A DNA stretch of 64,000 nt from Lota lota (GCA_026745465.1 JACYXH010000812.1:4268454-4332453), one strand, 5' to 3'. Counted from the first letter of the stretch, positions 26,359 to 41,277 are shown. Numbers and translations are program-made. The notes: generated by a model not told the origin, from the letters alone.

Positions 26359-27028
26359 ACGGGTGAGTGCCAGCTATGGTAAGAGAGAGAGAAAATGAAA
26401 GCAAAAGAGCAAATCCAATTGGCATTCACCTCGCCTCTGCTCCAGGAACAGTGAGGCTAAGTGCTGATGAGATTCAGATCAACTGTAAAGCAGCTTGATA
26501 ATCAGCAATCATCTGAAAGTCTAAAACGTAACATTATCTAAAGGTGAAAACAGTATTGTGGCGCAACTGTGCCTTTGTTATCTGTCACACAGCCTGCCAT
26601 GACTCACAACCAGACCTTGTGTAATATAGAGGGCACTGGATGGAAAACACTGATGAGTGAATACAATTATCCTCCACGGCAAAAAGGACCAAAACGATGA
26701 ATGGGGATATTTTTTTCTGTCTTTGAAAAAAACGCATATCTTTGTCCATTATTTTTGTATTCAGTGGGTTATCTTGTGCACAAATCCTTCTCTATTTCTC
26801 ACTAAAGCCGAAACACCACTTTAGCTCTCTTTAAAGATAGTGATCGGCTGGGCTTCGTTTTATTTTCCTGTATAACGGTGATAGCACACTATCAGGCTTC
26901 TGCTGGTATAGATGACAAAGTGGCATGCTACCACACAACGGATTGTGGGTCAATGGGCCTGGTTGCCATGAAAAAAAGAAGGTTGTTTGTGACCCAATTA
27001 GAGGGCTAACTAAGTTAAATGGTCCTGG

Positions 27029-27217
<189 letters not shown>

Positions 27218-27948
27218 CTAGAAAGGCAGATAAAGTGATTCCTGGTCTAGGCCTCGGAGCATAAACTGCAGCAGCATCCACCGTTTAGCCCCTTGTGTTT
27301 GTGTGGAGCGTCATCATATTCCCTGTTTGTTCCTTAACAACCTTGGACTGGCTCATTACAAAGGGAGGAAGTGAGGGAGAAAGAGACAAGTGTAAGGAGG
27401 GAGAGAGAGAGAGAGCGAGAGAGAAAGATGCAGACATTAAAAGGGGAGAGACCAGATGCTCACCCAGTAGCCATCAGAGAGCATGAAGTTTCACATTCTT
27501 TCTTTGTTTCATTCGATGTGGCAGTTAAGAGGAAGACCTGGAGTGGTTTCTGTGTTCAAGAGGAACATCAAAAGGCTGCACTCTTCCAGATAGTACTCAA
27601 GATTGCTGTATCCATGACTAATAGATTTAAAAATGTTACGCCTGAAGCCGGCAAGAAATTAATAAAAGGTGTCTATACGCTCGTCAGGGAAGGTCTGCTT
27701 GTCTCTTTAGACATTTTCTTCATCTGTTGAAATAAACAAAGTTGCAAGTAAAATTTGTTTATTTTCATACTGGCAGAGAAAATAAATTGTGTGAAAAAGA
27801 AGTGTGCGCATTAGTCAAAAAGCATAACAATAAATCCCATCCATAAGCATTCTCCTGCTGTCCACCATGATGTCCCAGCTTTTTTCAAAGGAAACCCCCA
27901 GAGCTCTCTCTGAGGACCGCCGTCGGCTGAGGACAAACCTCCCATAAA

Positions 27949-27974
27949 CCCCCCCCCCCCCCCCCCCCCCCCCC
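27949..27974. repeat. C homopolymer (26 nt)
   Basis: Uninterrupted C run. Confidence 0.96.
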
Positions 27975-28919
27975 ACCTCAGATCACCATCAATAATACCT
28001 GATATGGCGAAATCACTATTTTCCACTCGCACATTAAACCACATGCATTTGTATTGATTCCCCGCGCCGTAGGGCTGCACCTTTCTATCGGAAACTGTCA
28101 GCGCAGGAGAGATGGAGGCTGGGCTGAAAGGTCAAGACCTGCCATTGGATCTTCGGCACCGTTATTTAACAACAGAGCAGCAGCAGTGCCTTATGAAGAT
28201 CAATTCCCCTTGCTGGTCATTCAAGACACAGAGCTTGGATGAATCATGCCCCTAGGCACCTAAGGAAATAAATATAAATAGAGATAGAAACCCTTGCTGT
28301 GTATGTATAAAAATGGAATCTCTAAGATGGATGATTCTAAGAGATATGTTCCATCCCAAAATTTAATAAAAATAATATTAATAGTTGTAATAGTTGATAT
28401 AGTTTATACATGTACTCATCTTAACATTTTGCATACAAATCTGTATGCAAATCTTTCTGAATGCATTTCAATTGGGGCTATATCCACCTCTATCATGAGC
28501 ATGATCAAGCTTGAATCAATGAGTAAAATGATAAAAAACATTTGCGTATTGAATGTGATTTCAAAAGGGTCCTCACTGAACAATTCCACAGCAACAGGCA
28601 AATGCATGTGAAAGTCATTATGTTGGACACAACGCAACATAACGCAGGCCAAAGGGGGTTGATAAGATCTGAACTGTCGCTCTCCTAATGTTGTTATTGC
28701 TGACACTTGTATTGGCACGGCACCGGGGTATGCCCTGTAATTGAGCCCAGCTGTTTTCCCAGCCATGCAAACAGAGCTCCGTCCGGGGGCCAGCGGCTTA
28801 GTGGCAAGGGAAAGACGCCGCGGCTGAACGCTGCAGCTAATGATGTCCTGAACTCCACCGCCAGGGAGGTCAATCCAATACCAGTGTGTCAAAGCAGGAG
28901 GGAGGACATGGCAGGGAGC

Positions 28920-28939
28920 AGGGGGGGGGGGGGGGGGGG
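28920..28939. repeat. G homopolymer (about 20 nt)
   Basis: G run, followed to 29065 by AGACACAGAGAGATGGA-type imperfect repeats. Confidence 0.95.
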
Positions 28940-29859
28940 CACAGGGAGACTGAGAGGAAGACACAGAGAGATGGAAGGACTGAAAGACACAGATAGATGG
29001 AGGGACTGAGAGAACACACAGATAGACGGCAGGACTAAGAGAATAAAAGAGATAGAGAGAGAGAGAAGATTTGATAGATATTTAATAGCTGCCTAACATT
29101 TTGTGCAACAGTGGAATGCGGCTTCACATAAAAATGTCTACTAAAAAGTACAGTGAGTAATTGTACTTTTGGTACTTTGGTATATTTTGTGAAATCAATT
29201 GGGTACAATGTAGTTGTAGATGGGTACATTCTCACATCAAAGCATGAGGGAAGACACAGGCTCTCACACACACATCTGAATGTGAAATAAACATATTTTA
29301 AAAAAGGGCAACATACGGGCTTCAAGACTGACAGCTGTAGCCCCCAGATGATGTGCCGTCTGACACAGAGTGTGGCCAGTGAGATAAATTCACTGGCCAA
29401 TGACAGGCTGCAGTGATGGATAGGCAAAAGCAATCCAACCGAGCAGTTTGGCTGACAGATTTCTGGACTCCAAACTCAGCGCCAGAGATTGAACTTGCCA
29501 AGACTGTTTTATTACCACTTTAGCCTTTACTCCTGAAATCATATTCTATGTGCATGGCGATTTACAAATATTACTGGCCAAACATTTAAAAGAGCTTGCA
29601 TTCGGTTCACCACCTCTGCATTCATTGATTATTTTGAAAAGTGTGAAAATTATTATTTCAATATTCTGTATATAGTTTTGACTGATTCAAATTTATGGTG
29701 GTACAATTTTGATGCAGATGTGGACTCTGAAAATCTGGAACTGATTTAATCTTTAAAAGGTGATTACTCAAAGTGAATTTAAATATATCATGAAACAGAG
29801 GGGAAGCACAAACTATTGGAAATTGTAGATGTTTTCACTAATACATATACTATTCTTTT

Positions 29860-29985
29860 GCACTATTGTTCATTTCATTTTATGTTGTCTTGATGTAACT
29901 TTTTCACGTGTGTTTTAACTTTGTTGTACGATTTTTAATCTCAAGGGGCTATCCTGGTAAATACTAATAAATCTTTGATAAACAT
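29860..29985 (+). mobile_element. Possible LINE 3' end
   Basis: TGTCTTGATGTAAC, AATCTCAAGGGGCTATCC and TGGTAAATACTAATAAATC resemble the 3' untranslated end of fish LINEs (the 'tctcaa...cctggttaaataaa' type). It is short, diverged and without an ORF, so only tentative. Confidence 0.3.
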
Positions 29986-30700
29986 GTTTCATAATTTCTG
30001 TCTTTTTCTCTCACACTTTGTGTCTCTCTTGCCCCTCCTTCAGGAGATTGTGGGTTTACATAAAATGGGTTTGATGTGCTTTGTATGTTGTGTATGAGAA
30101 GTTGTGGTTCACTAATTATCCTTTATTGCTGGTAACATTTTTTTTTACAAACTGATTTGGGCGGCACACTTAATCTTTACCCGTTTTTACCCTAATGGTA
30201 AGAAGCGTAGTTACCAGCAGCTTTTTTGTGTCAGACCTCCCAGTTTCATGTTCCTCCTCAAATCATTTCCACAGCCTCAGGAAGGTTGTGGGCCTGGGCA
30301 CCTTGTGGCAGGGGCAGTGACTCCCAATGGAGCAGAGGTGTTGCTGGATTAATCAGCCCGTCAGCCTGCTCAGCCTTGCACCTTTTCAACCTGATACATG
30401 CCACCCACCAATCCTCCGCTAACCCCCACCCTGCTCTTGTCACACCTCCTCGTTCACAGGAAGAACATGGTGGACCGGTCAGTGATGTCACATGGCACTA
30501 GGAGATTGTTCCCGACGAATCGACTCAACGTTTTCGCAGGAAGGAGTAAGAAACTAGGACGCGCTACTGCTCTCCAAAATAAACCATAATTCATAATACT
30601 GATGATGATAATGGTGGGCATCCATTTATAGATGATAGATGGATAAAAAAAGAGATCCATAAATACAATAAGATCTAGGTAAATCAAGATAGATAAATCA

Positions 30701-30701
<1 letters not shown>

Positions 30702-30788
<87 letters not shown>

Positions 30789-30890
30789 AGATATACAGAT
30801 GGCTAGATAGATAGGTAGATAGCTAGCTAGAGATAGGTAGATAGATAGACAGATGCATATATACGTAGATGTACAGATAGACATATAGAC
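30702..30890. repeat. (GATA)n tetranucleotide repeat with degenerate right flank
   Basis: Pure ATAG/GATA repeat to 30787, then about 100 bp of decayed GATA, GTAGATA and GACAGAT variants. Confidence 0.97.
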
Positions 30891-31674
30891 TGAGATTGGT
30901 TTGAGAACAGTATCGTGACACCTATACTATAAAGATAATCCTCTACTGCTGATGTACCGGCTGTACTGAAGACCAGTCAGCGAGATCTAGAGATACAGAT
31001 CTAGATTCCTGCTGTATTTTATTTATTTATTTTAAGAAGGCTCTCTTATGCTCTCTTGAGTGTACAGTGGATAGAGGAGTGCTGATCCCTCCCAGGGCTG
31101 GAAATAAGCCCTGATGGAAGAGACAGCTGAGATGAGCGGTGGTGAGATATTGAGGGAGTCAGAGGTTTGGCAGAAACTCAATAGGGCTTTAATGACCTGC
31201 AGTCAGGGCCAACGTCTGCCTCACCAAAGAGCCAGGGTTTATATTCTGTTGACCTTCAGTGAAATGAAGGACACCGAGGTAGGACACACCTAGCCCAGTG
31301 CTGGCTCCATCATATCACATTAGTGTCTCTGAGCATTCTGGGAGTCAGTGACAGTGCATGGCAGCAAACTGGCAGCCCTTGGACACAAATGCTGCAGGCT
31401 GCACTTGGCACGTTACACGTTTTGAGGAAAAACAAATGGGACCGTAAGAAAAACATTGATTTTCGTATGTGCTAGCAGTTGGGTTGTCAGAAACCGTCAT
31501 CACGACACATTTGAAAGAAATCCAAACAGAAGCCGGGATGGAAGCAAGTAGCAGATTTGTGGGCGCCACTGTGCTGTGTAATATGTCATTTAGAAGTGTA
31601 ATTTTTAGTGGCTCAGACGTCGGATCAACAGGAAAACAAAATGTGGCCTGGCGTTCACACCCCTATCCCGCCAA

Positions 31675-31688
31675 CCCCCCCCCCCCCC
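31675..31688. repeat. C homopolymer (14 nt)
   Basis: Uninterrupted C run. Confidence 0.9.
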
Positions 31689-33298
31689 TTCACCAACACA
31701 CGCCAACCAGCCCCGCCCTCCAGAACAAAGGCCTCGCAAAGCCAGTCCCTTTGAGGTTCCACGGTGCAGTGAATCTGGCATTTTGAAGTGACGTCCCGTC
31801 GGCTTTGCAAATCAACAGCGCTCGTGTCTACCACTCGCAGACTCCATTTGGATTCACGGGACGTCGGCAGATGAGCCAGAGTGAGCGCCACATTAATTAA
31901 CACCTGGCCACATTATCTGTCCCATGCAGCGGAGTGCCGCCGGGCTCAAATTTTAACACAGCGCTACTGCCCGTGAGCAGTCCACAGATAGTGCTGCATG
32001 TGTGTTTGCATGTGCACACGTGCATGTGTGTGTGTTGAAGGGTTGATGGATGGGAAGCTTTTTGCTGTGAAGCTTCAATTGACAGCTTTACACGATGCCA
32101 TAATGAGTGGGTGTTTCATGAGTGTCTTTATTGTGCGTCCCACATTTTGGTGCTTGGTATTTCCATGCGTCCCTTGGGGGAAGGGGGGTCTGCACCTGAG
32201 ATTGAAATTGAGATGTCTTCTGTCAGAGCACTTCCTTGATATAAAATCGGGGACATGTTAAAGTAACACGAACCCAAGGCATCAACTTACTTGGAAAAGG
32301 CATCTCTTGCGATCCTGTATAAACAGAACAAGTGGTTCAATTCGTTGCATGCAGAACTGTAACTGTGCCTCCAAGAGCACAGACCACAACTCTATCAGAG
32401 CTGTGGAGATGTTTTTGTTAAGGTTGTGAATCAGTGTTTCAGTGTGAATGAACGTAGGGCTCAATATCGCTATTGATACTTGGAACACAGGTCAAATTTG
32501 GCTTGTAATGAATCTTGAGTCCGAATCTGGCCTTGTTGAATCTAAAAAAGAGTGGGCTTCCATTTGGAAATATAATAATCAAGGTGAATAAAGAAAATAC
32601 TTGCAGAAACAGAAATGTCAGTTTTGGGGCTTTCATGTATAAAATGCATAAACTGTCAACATTATGAAATTCTGATTAGTCACTCTGGAAATGGCCAAGT
32701 GATTGAGACTGTGAAGACAATGTGGTGATCTACAAGTGAAGCTGAAGCTGAACACCTCTTCGGTAGAGTGGATATTCATAATTGGTACTCTGTGCCTGGG
32801 CAGCTTGTTACTGCACAGTAAAGGACAGGATGTAGGGAGTAGGAATAGGAATGGTTAAAATAGATTTCAGGTAGTGAGCAACAAGGACCCTTACCCAAGA
32901 AGAAGAAATTCCTCTCATTCACCATATCAGAGCAGCAACCAAGCTATGGTTAATACAATATAGCAAATGCAAACTAACAGCATTTGTTCACATCTCTCTT
33001 CAGTGGTTTCAATATATGCACACACAAAAGAATTCTTGACAGAGTCTTGAGAGAGCCAAAAAACCTGTTACTATATTCTACTTCATACGACGGTAAGGAA
33101 ATGGTGTTCAAGGTGCCATTTGAATGTTAATGTAATGTGGGGGGAAAAAGCAGAATCAATGTTGACTGGAAGCCAGCTGCTTATAAGCCGCTTTAACACA
33201 AATTATGGTTTGCCAATAAGGGGGGTTGTGAGTGCAGTCTATACCACAGGATATTGGAGGACCGAGATGCAGCATTCAGCCATTCCCAATCAAATTCA

Positions 33299-33311
33299 GG
33301 GGGGGGGGGGG
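33299..33311. repeat. G homopolymer (about 13 nt)
   Basis: Uninterrupted G run. Confidence 0.9.
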
Positions 33312-36300
33312 CTCAGAATTTAAAAGAAAATAGGACGCAAAGAATGGGTGGATGGGGGTATAGAGCGAAAATAAGGAGAATTAAAAATAAAAGCCCAGTC
33401 TGCTGGCTCACAGTGCTTCAGCTCATCCTTTACATGTCCTGAATCTGCCTCATTATTAGAGGCTTTTTATTAATTTGAAATGCCAAAGTCGGGGATGAAG
33501 CATTGCTGAAATGTCACCCTTTCACCGGGTATGATAAAAATCACTCCCGGCGCATTTGAAAGGCAACATTCTTTTCTCTCCGTCCACCCACACCTCTCCT
33601 TTTTTCTGTCTCCTACTCTTTTACGTAATGTCTTTATCTCCCTCCCTTTCGCTGTGTCACTTGGCATCCCTCTTTCTTTCGTGTTATGTACCCTTCTTTT
33701 CCACTATTCCACTTTTTCCAAAATGTTTACTTTCTTAATCTAATTAACCTTTCTTTCACTCACTCTCTAGAGACGATCTGGCGAAAAGTTGACTCAGGTG
33801 TTTTAAAGGAGAATTCGTTGCAACAGCTTTTTGTTTTGTTTTACCTGAGTGCAATGACCCCATAGATTAGGTTATCTAGCTGAAATACAAACCCTTGCCC
33901 CCATAATGACCATTAATCCTGTAGAATTGGAGTATGTTAAATTTGTATGTAACACAGGTTTCATTTATTTTTTTGTTCAATGCTTGTATACCACATTGGT
34001 AAAAGCACCTAAACCTTGAACCATCAAGACAATGCATACATGTGTTGTTACATCTGTTTTAATACATTTGTTTTCTGTTATATGCAAGCTAAAAGTAATT
34101 ATGGCCAATTTGACATGATGATACATGAAAAGACTGTCTGGTGTTTGATAATAAATAAGGGAAACAGAAGTTTAATTTCCTCTGTTGGCAGGTTTTGTAG
34201 CCAAGTAGAGATGTTGGCTGTAGCACTGAGTAAGCATGCCAAAACAGTTGAGAAATTCAAATAATGTTTATTTTATGAATAATCCTGTCTGATTTGTGAA
34301 ATATGAATGATGCAGACACTATATTTCTCAGGATTGCACATTTGAAACTCACAAAGATGGAATAAATCACTGTATATATTTTTTCTTATTACAGAGCAAT
34401 CTACTAGTTCCGTTTTGTATCATTCAAGGGGAAAGCAACACATCTACTCAAGATAGAAGGGCACAGGGCACAAATACTTGTGAAAGCCTCTGCCCTGAGT
34501 CAAAAGCAAAAAGCCCTGCGCAGACGTTTTGGTAAATGGAATCATTAGACTATTGCTGAAGTGCCGCGTCATCTGTGTCAGCTTCAACAAAGCTCTGAAT
34601 TACCGTTGCTTTCTAAGCGCAGTCATCTCATTTGGGCCTGAAAGCCACACAGGCCGGTGTGACATAACAAATTGTTCCGGGTGCGCTGGAGGTGCGAGTG
34701 AGAGTGCCCCATAAAAGATTCATGCCTTTTATTGGGCCATTGAAGACAAAGAAGCAGATATGTCTCATCATTGCAGGACTTCACCAAAGGCCGGCGTGAC
34801 GTGGCTGCATTTTACAATTAATAGGGTTCAATCAGCCTCAGTTCGGGTTGGGCTGTTGCAAAATGTCTTTGTCACTTGTCATGGTGAATACCATTGAACT
34901 GCAACTTTATCACTTTTGCTTTACAGAGCTGAACCATTTAAGGCTTGGCATCTCCCATCAAAAGCCACTGAACAATAACAGTGCACATTTTATGTGGTTC
35001 GGGCCATAATTGGATTGCATTTAACACCGCACCAGCATAAAGCAAAGAAGGCACTTATAAAGGGATCCTAAAAAACTATATGTATGAGACTACTCTTTTC
35101 TCAGAGAAAACTGAGAGATAAACGATAGTGTAGTTGCTCAATAGTTTTAATTCCCAGCAGTATATACTTTGAGCGACATCGTTTCATTCATTGTTAAACA
35201 GAAAGTGAATGGTTTAAGGTTTAATTTGGTAACAACTTCATGTGAGGTTAAACATGCGAGCATTGCCTTTAGAGTATGATGGTTTGATATCAAAACGGAT
35301 AAAGTTTTGACAGCCTTTAATTAAAAAAAGCTTATTTCGTTCTTGTACAAAGAAATGTTATGTAACTGGGCTAACAATACTGTGAGAATTATATAAATAC
35401 ATTATAAATATTTATTTCATGGTGTCCTCAAGCTATATGACCATATGAGTCAAATTGTCAATATTTCACAATATGTATGTTTACTTCAAACAACTTTGCT
35501 TTACCATTTTCAGTGCAGTAAGATATGCAATAGGCACGCCTATGCCTATTGGGAAATTACTCTAAATCAACTTTTCAAGCATTGTGCGCGCTCTGAAAGA
35601 GAAATCCCCAGCATGAAAACACTCATGCGTGTGACAGAATGGATATGTTATGGACAACAAACCTGCACTCAACCACAGAGCTGTGCGAGCAGACATTGGT
35701 CTAGTGTGACCACAAAACACATTGCTTGCTTCTTTTATGTCCCCACATGCATAATTCATTTGTCTCTGTATTTACAACGCTCGAAGAATTAACCTGTCAC
35801 AGATGTCGAGGAGGGGAGTGGTGAGGAGGGGAAGTTAATGCCAGCATATCTTTATCTGTCAGGGCGTGTGCCTCTCACGGGGCACCAAACCCCCACATCT
35901 TCTAAACGAAGCCCAGGTATTATGCATCATCGGCTGACAGAAAACAAGGTGCAGGCAAATTAGAAAGGAGCCGAGACAAAAAAAGGGGGCGGTGCACAAG
36001 CTAGAGGATAAATGACGACCCAACCGCCACTCTGCTCTGCGCCACCACCACCATCCACCCCTCTAACCACCCACCCTTCATCTCAGGGAGTCTTGGGACA
36101 TGTGGCGTGTCATACTGGCGTGTCAGTGCGCAGCAGTGCGGGGATGATGTGGCGGGCAGGGCAAGACGACCACAAGAAGTCAAGGGCAGAGGGGTGACGG
36201 TGGCCCGGCTAAACGCTCCAACTGTTCCCTGTCTTTAAACAAAAGTATGGTTGACTGGATCTCACCCAAGGATAAATGGGTTGGAAGGTGGTGGCAATGA

Positions 36301-38639
36301 CTCAAAAAGGTGTCGTTGGAGTTGAGATTTTGTCCCGCCTGGCAGTAAGAGGCTTCAACCACTATGATGTTTCCCCATTTAATATTTTTTAGTTATGTTA
36401 TTTATGTTTATCACCCTTCTTCCTCAATAGAGCACAGTACACTGAGTATAAATATCTCCCTCTTACTTGTAGAGTGTAGGTCACAAACAAGTGCCACCGT
36501 GGCCACAGCAACTATATATATGGCATAACGCCCACTTCACAACTTCCCTTCAAAATGACCTTATATCATATGAACAGCGTTCAAGGTTAATAGTGTTGGG
36601 CTGCATACAAAACAATGTGTATAACGACTTTAAAAAGAAGGATTTCAACATTATATGACAACAGCTTTTGTGAGCTCTGGCAACAGTGATTCTACATACA
36701 CAATGGCTTCCACCATTGGCAACTAAGATAAGTCTGTTGCGATGACTGTCGATGGCATGGCAGTCTCCGAGCAGCTTAGTGGTGGGAGTGCTCATCTCGT
36801 CTTCCCATCCTAACCCGCCGCTGGGGGGGGTTTCATGAGGAACAAATAGCTGATGTTCCTTTCATTCCAGTTCAGAAGAATTAGAAATAAACTACAAAGT
36901 TCAGAGTTGTTATTCCGAGTTCTTCATCATTTTTTACAGATGTTCTTTGGTCGTTTTGCCTTTTTGAAGGCTGTGATATGAATCTGCATGGCTCACAAAT
37001 GTAAGGCCTGCACCAAAGGGTTGTTCCCCCTTGTTTAACTTGTTGCTCCGCTTTAACTTTGGCTCTTAGTGCCTTGCTCAAGGTCATCTTGGCTGTAGTT
37101 GATGAGTGATTCGATCGCAAGACTCAGACTTCTTAACTTCCTTCGAGCAATACTCCTAGGGTTGTGGTTGTTCATTGTGCATCACTAATGGGAATGTCAT
37201 TAAAGTGATTAACTCTTTTTGTTGAAAGGAGTTGAAACTATCAACTGCACCCATTTTGCAGTGTACCACGAAGTGTGTAATGATGACTTACTGAAGTCTC
37301 CTTAAATTTTGAAATGATACTCAAATGAAGCTATATTAAAAAATCTAGCTATATCTAGCTATATCTAGCTATAGCATGTCTGAAATGTGAAACATTAGCA
37401 GACAACATTTATTTTTTAATTGTAAATCACTTTAGGCAAAATACGTCAAGTTCCAACAATTGCTTGATGTTTGTGATTGTTTATTTTTGCTAATTTTCTT
37501 GGCGCCCTTTACGTTACAACTGCAAACAAGGTGATTCAATTCTCGAAGGAAACAAATTGAAGAAAGCGAAACCCCTTTCCTTCATTAAAGCATAACAAAT
37601 AGCTTGTGGTTATGGGGGAACTGTCATTAAATCCGCCACTACTAAGTCAATAGACACTTCAGCAAAACAGAGTGAGTATAAAAGACAGAGACAGAGCAAG
37701 AAAGTGGGGGAAAGGATGAGAGAAAGAGGGGGAAGGGAAAGGGGGGAGTAATTAGAAATGCTCTATAAACTATGAACGCATGTCTCCTTACAAAATTGAG
37801 AATGATTATGGCAGGATTTAAATGCTCTCATCTTTTAACAAATATCCTTCTTTACAGTCATTGCCCATTAGACCCATGTGGCGCAACATTGTTATAGCTG
37901 CCATTGCCTTTTACCTCTCCACAAACTCCTAATTGGATCATTTGTATGAATCTGTAAAATATATCTGAAAAATAATGAAGTATAAATCATGACTGAAAGT
38001 AGTACCTGAGAATGAAAGTGCGTATTTCGCCCAAGAAAAACAGATGCCAAGACGATGGCAAGGCTGTGTTGGTGATAAGTTCCAGCTGTACAATCCCATA
38101 ACCTGCTTGCATAACCTGCCAGCCGTCTGGTGTGTCGCAACCAAGACCTTTAAGCCAGTGGTGAGTGACGGATGTGGTAGCACGCCACAGGAGAAAAAGA
38201 CAAAGGACATCTTTCGAGGAAACCCTCGAGCTCAGTAGCTGAAAATAAAAACAGGGCTAACTCCCAGATGCATAAAACACCTGTCTTAAACACAAGGCTT
38301 CTTCAGGAAAGCAGTGAGCCTAGTGGCACGAGAAGCAAGGACAGAACAATTTTCCTATTCATCCTGGACCAGGCTTTTAATATCCTGACGTTGAATACTT
38401 TTACCTTCCAGCAAATAATGCCACCCACCCAACGTCCCTTCCCCACGACCTACACCACATTTATTTTCCATAGAACAACACCCAATGTCATGGAAGTAAA
38501 CACCAAGCTGGGCCAAGTGTCTTGAGAATCCTGCATGGCTTTGAAAAGCGCAACCAGACAGAGAAGGGGGAAGGTATGCCCGCTGGTGGATTGGGAATGG
38601 ATTTGTGGGAAGGGGGTGGGGTGCAAGAGAAGTGGAATT

Positions 38640-38662
38640 GGGGGGGGGGGGGGGGGGGGGGG
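38640..38662. repeat. G homopolymer (about 22 nt) in G-rich context
   Basis: G run within a GGGGTGG-rich 120-bp stretch (38590..38700). Confidence 0.95.
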
Positions 38663-38739
38663 TGGAAGAGCGAAGCGATGGTGGGGGGATGTCTGGGCAT
38701 GTTTGCCATGGAGGACCTTCCAACCTGATTAATACTCAG

Positions 38740-38776
38740 GCAGGCGTCTGCAGGCGTCTGCAGGCGTCTGCAGGCG
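38740..38776. repeat. Decamer tandem repeat (CAGGCGTCTG, 3.6 copies)
   Basis: Three exact CAGGCGTCTG units starting at 38741, then a partial CAGGCG. The unit contains CpG. Confidence 0.95.
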
Positions 38777-40410
38777 ATTGGCTGCCGGAGCTCATTTGCA
38801 TGCTATGCTCATCCTTCAGCCTCCTCCTCCGCCAGCAGCACCAGAGGATAAGGTCAGCCGTGTCAGTCTGGCCAGCGCAGCGGCAGGCCAGGAAGCAGAC
38901 AACTGTACTTCTTTCAAAACCGCACATGTTCTAGATCATCAAAGAGCTAACGATGGTCGCTTAGCACCTGTCAGTTGCAGCAGCAAAAAAGTTGTGATCT
39001 CAGATAGCATTCGCTGTACTTAGTTTAAGTCTACGAATATGATAATTCTAGACAGGCTCCTAAGTATGACAATCATTGGTTAATTGGCCCCTCCTATATA
39101 GCTGTCATTGGCCACAAGTGACTTTACCACTATATTATCCTTTTAAATCAACCTCAACCAAGTACTGTTTATAAGCCTGGCACGATTCTTGTTTTTTCGA
39201 TTGCCAACTCCCCAGATTCTTCAACTAAGGGTTGCAAATCTACTAATCTGTTAAGTGTTCAGCGAAGTGGACATCCCTGTAGAACACCATTTTAACAAGT
39301 CAAAGAGCCATGTTGCTTCTTTGGTCCCAATCTGTTCTTTTCAATTTTCCGCCTATCATTTATTTTCCCCTTCAAATCTCAGTTTTAAGCAATATTGAGG
39401 GAGATAAGGTAAACAAACCCTCTGTATGCCAGTAGCAGCATCCTCCTTCTGTTCAAATCTGGCTCCCAAAATATACTGGCTATATCCGTTCCAAATCCAG
39501 AGAGCAAGCTTTGATAGAAATTGTCTAATTGGCATGGAAAGTAAATGCAAAGTTGTTCTCTATCTTTTGACGAAAAGATAAGAATAAGGTCTCTGGATAT
39601 GGTTACATGAATACAATAGGCTCAAAAGTCTGTCTCATAGAAAATCTGCAATGCTACGAAAAGTAATGTTCAAATGTGTCAAAGTATATGTTCAAATAAT
39701 GTATATCTCTATCAAATAATGGTTTTATTCCACCATATGTTGTTACACACTTGCACATCTGTAAGCCACAAGGCCCCCCCTGACTCACACTATGACTTAT
39801 TGTTTGTCTCCATTCTGTGTGTAATCCACTTCTGTTGTGCTTGTGATGCACATTATGTTAAGAGCGTTTAAAGCATTCATACATTGATTTGATAGATATG
39901 GCATGTACCACACCCCTCCTCTCCCCCACCCATCGCACACTCGACCCACCCACCCAAGCGCTGGCGTATTGTTATCGTCTCCCTGTCATCTGGTGGCGAG
40001 GAACAACACACACTACAAGCCAGCCTTTCAGAATAACCCCACATTTTAATTGGTAAATATTTACATGCGGCGGTGGGTCTGGGTGGAGGCGAGCTAATTG
40101 CTAATGAAGCTGCGTATCAGAGGCCTTTGGAGTTCCCTCCTCCCCCAACTTCCTGAGAGGGGCGGATTCAAACAAATGCAACCCGGGGTCTGAATTGTTG
40201 ATGTTTGATAAGCAGCGCGCACCACTAAACACTGCAGCATACATGAGACAAGAAGTCACTGTGCCGGATCAACCATTGTGTCACTGAATAATTATCCTTG
40301 CTCTGTTATTTTCTGGTGGGCATTTATGGGGTTTGTGTTTGTGCGTGAGCAAAGATGTATGTGTGAGTGAGAAAATGTGCGTTTGGCAAAATTGGTGTGT
40401 CTATATGTGG

Positions 40411-40411
<1 letters not shown>

Positions 40412-40457
<46 letters not shown>

Positions 40458-40475
40458 TGTGTGTGTGTGTCTGTG
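40412..40475. repeat. (GT)n microsatellite
   Basis: GT tract with GAGT and CTGT interruptions. The surrounding 40340..40880 is broadly TGTG-rich. Confidence 0.95.
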
Positions 40476-40999
40476 TGAGTGGCTGAGCAAATGTGTGTGT
40501 GTTGGCATGTATGCCAGTGTGTGTATATGTACATTTGAGCATGTCGGCAAACTGTGTCATGGTTTAAAATAGATAACAGATAGACTGTGTGTGTGCGAAT
40601 ATTTGTGTACAAATATGTATGTGAATGTGTTGGTGGCTACATCTGTCTCTCTCTAGGAGTGTTTCTTGTAATTGTGCCCTGAGGCTGTGATCCAATAAGC
40701 ACATGTGTGTGCGTTTGTGTGTTATTATGCCATTGAATATTTGAGTCTCTCATTGCATCATGCCTGTTTGTTTAAATATGTCTCCAAGCTGTGTTATATG
40801 TGTTGTTATGTTTGCTTGTGTGTGTGTGAGTCTTTGTGTGAGAATGTGTGTGTGTGTGTCTGTCTGTGTGAGTGTTAAAGTACTGATGGTGGTTTAATTA
40901 TTATTATTCGTTTCATTGTCTAATTGTCTATTATTCGTTTCATTGTCTAAATATGTATCCAAGTTTGCTATTTTCTAGGTCTGTGTGTTTGTGTATGTA

Positions 41000-41003
41000 T
41001 GTA

Positions 41004-41059
<56 letters not shown>

Positions 41060-41109
41060 TGAGTGAGTGAGTGTGTGTGAGCATAGGGGTGCATTTGTAG
41101 GGGTTAATA

Positions 41110-41135
<26 letters not shown>
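41000..41135. repeat. (GTAT)n/(GT)n compound microsatellite
   Basis: GTAT units lead into a pure GT block (41009..41056), then GAGT repeats and a second GT block at 41109..41134. It lies about 350 bp downstream of the exon 1 donor. Confidence 0.95.
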
Positions 41136-41144
<9 letters not shown>

Positions 41145-41277
41145 GTATGTATGCTCCTGTAGCACATGACTGAGCGTGAGCCCCATGTAATCCTAATACT
41201 TCCTTCCACACTCCGTTTATGTGTCCATTAATCTGTGCAACGGGTAGCCAATTGCTTTGCTCACATACACACTGAGC

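Noticed and set aside
30684-30884. IYLSIYLS repeat protein
   Set aside because: Translation of the GATA microsatellite.
38740-38776. Decamer repeat as CRISPR-like array
   Set aside because: Units are directly adjacent with no spacers; a simple tandem repeat in a fish genome.
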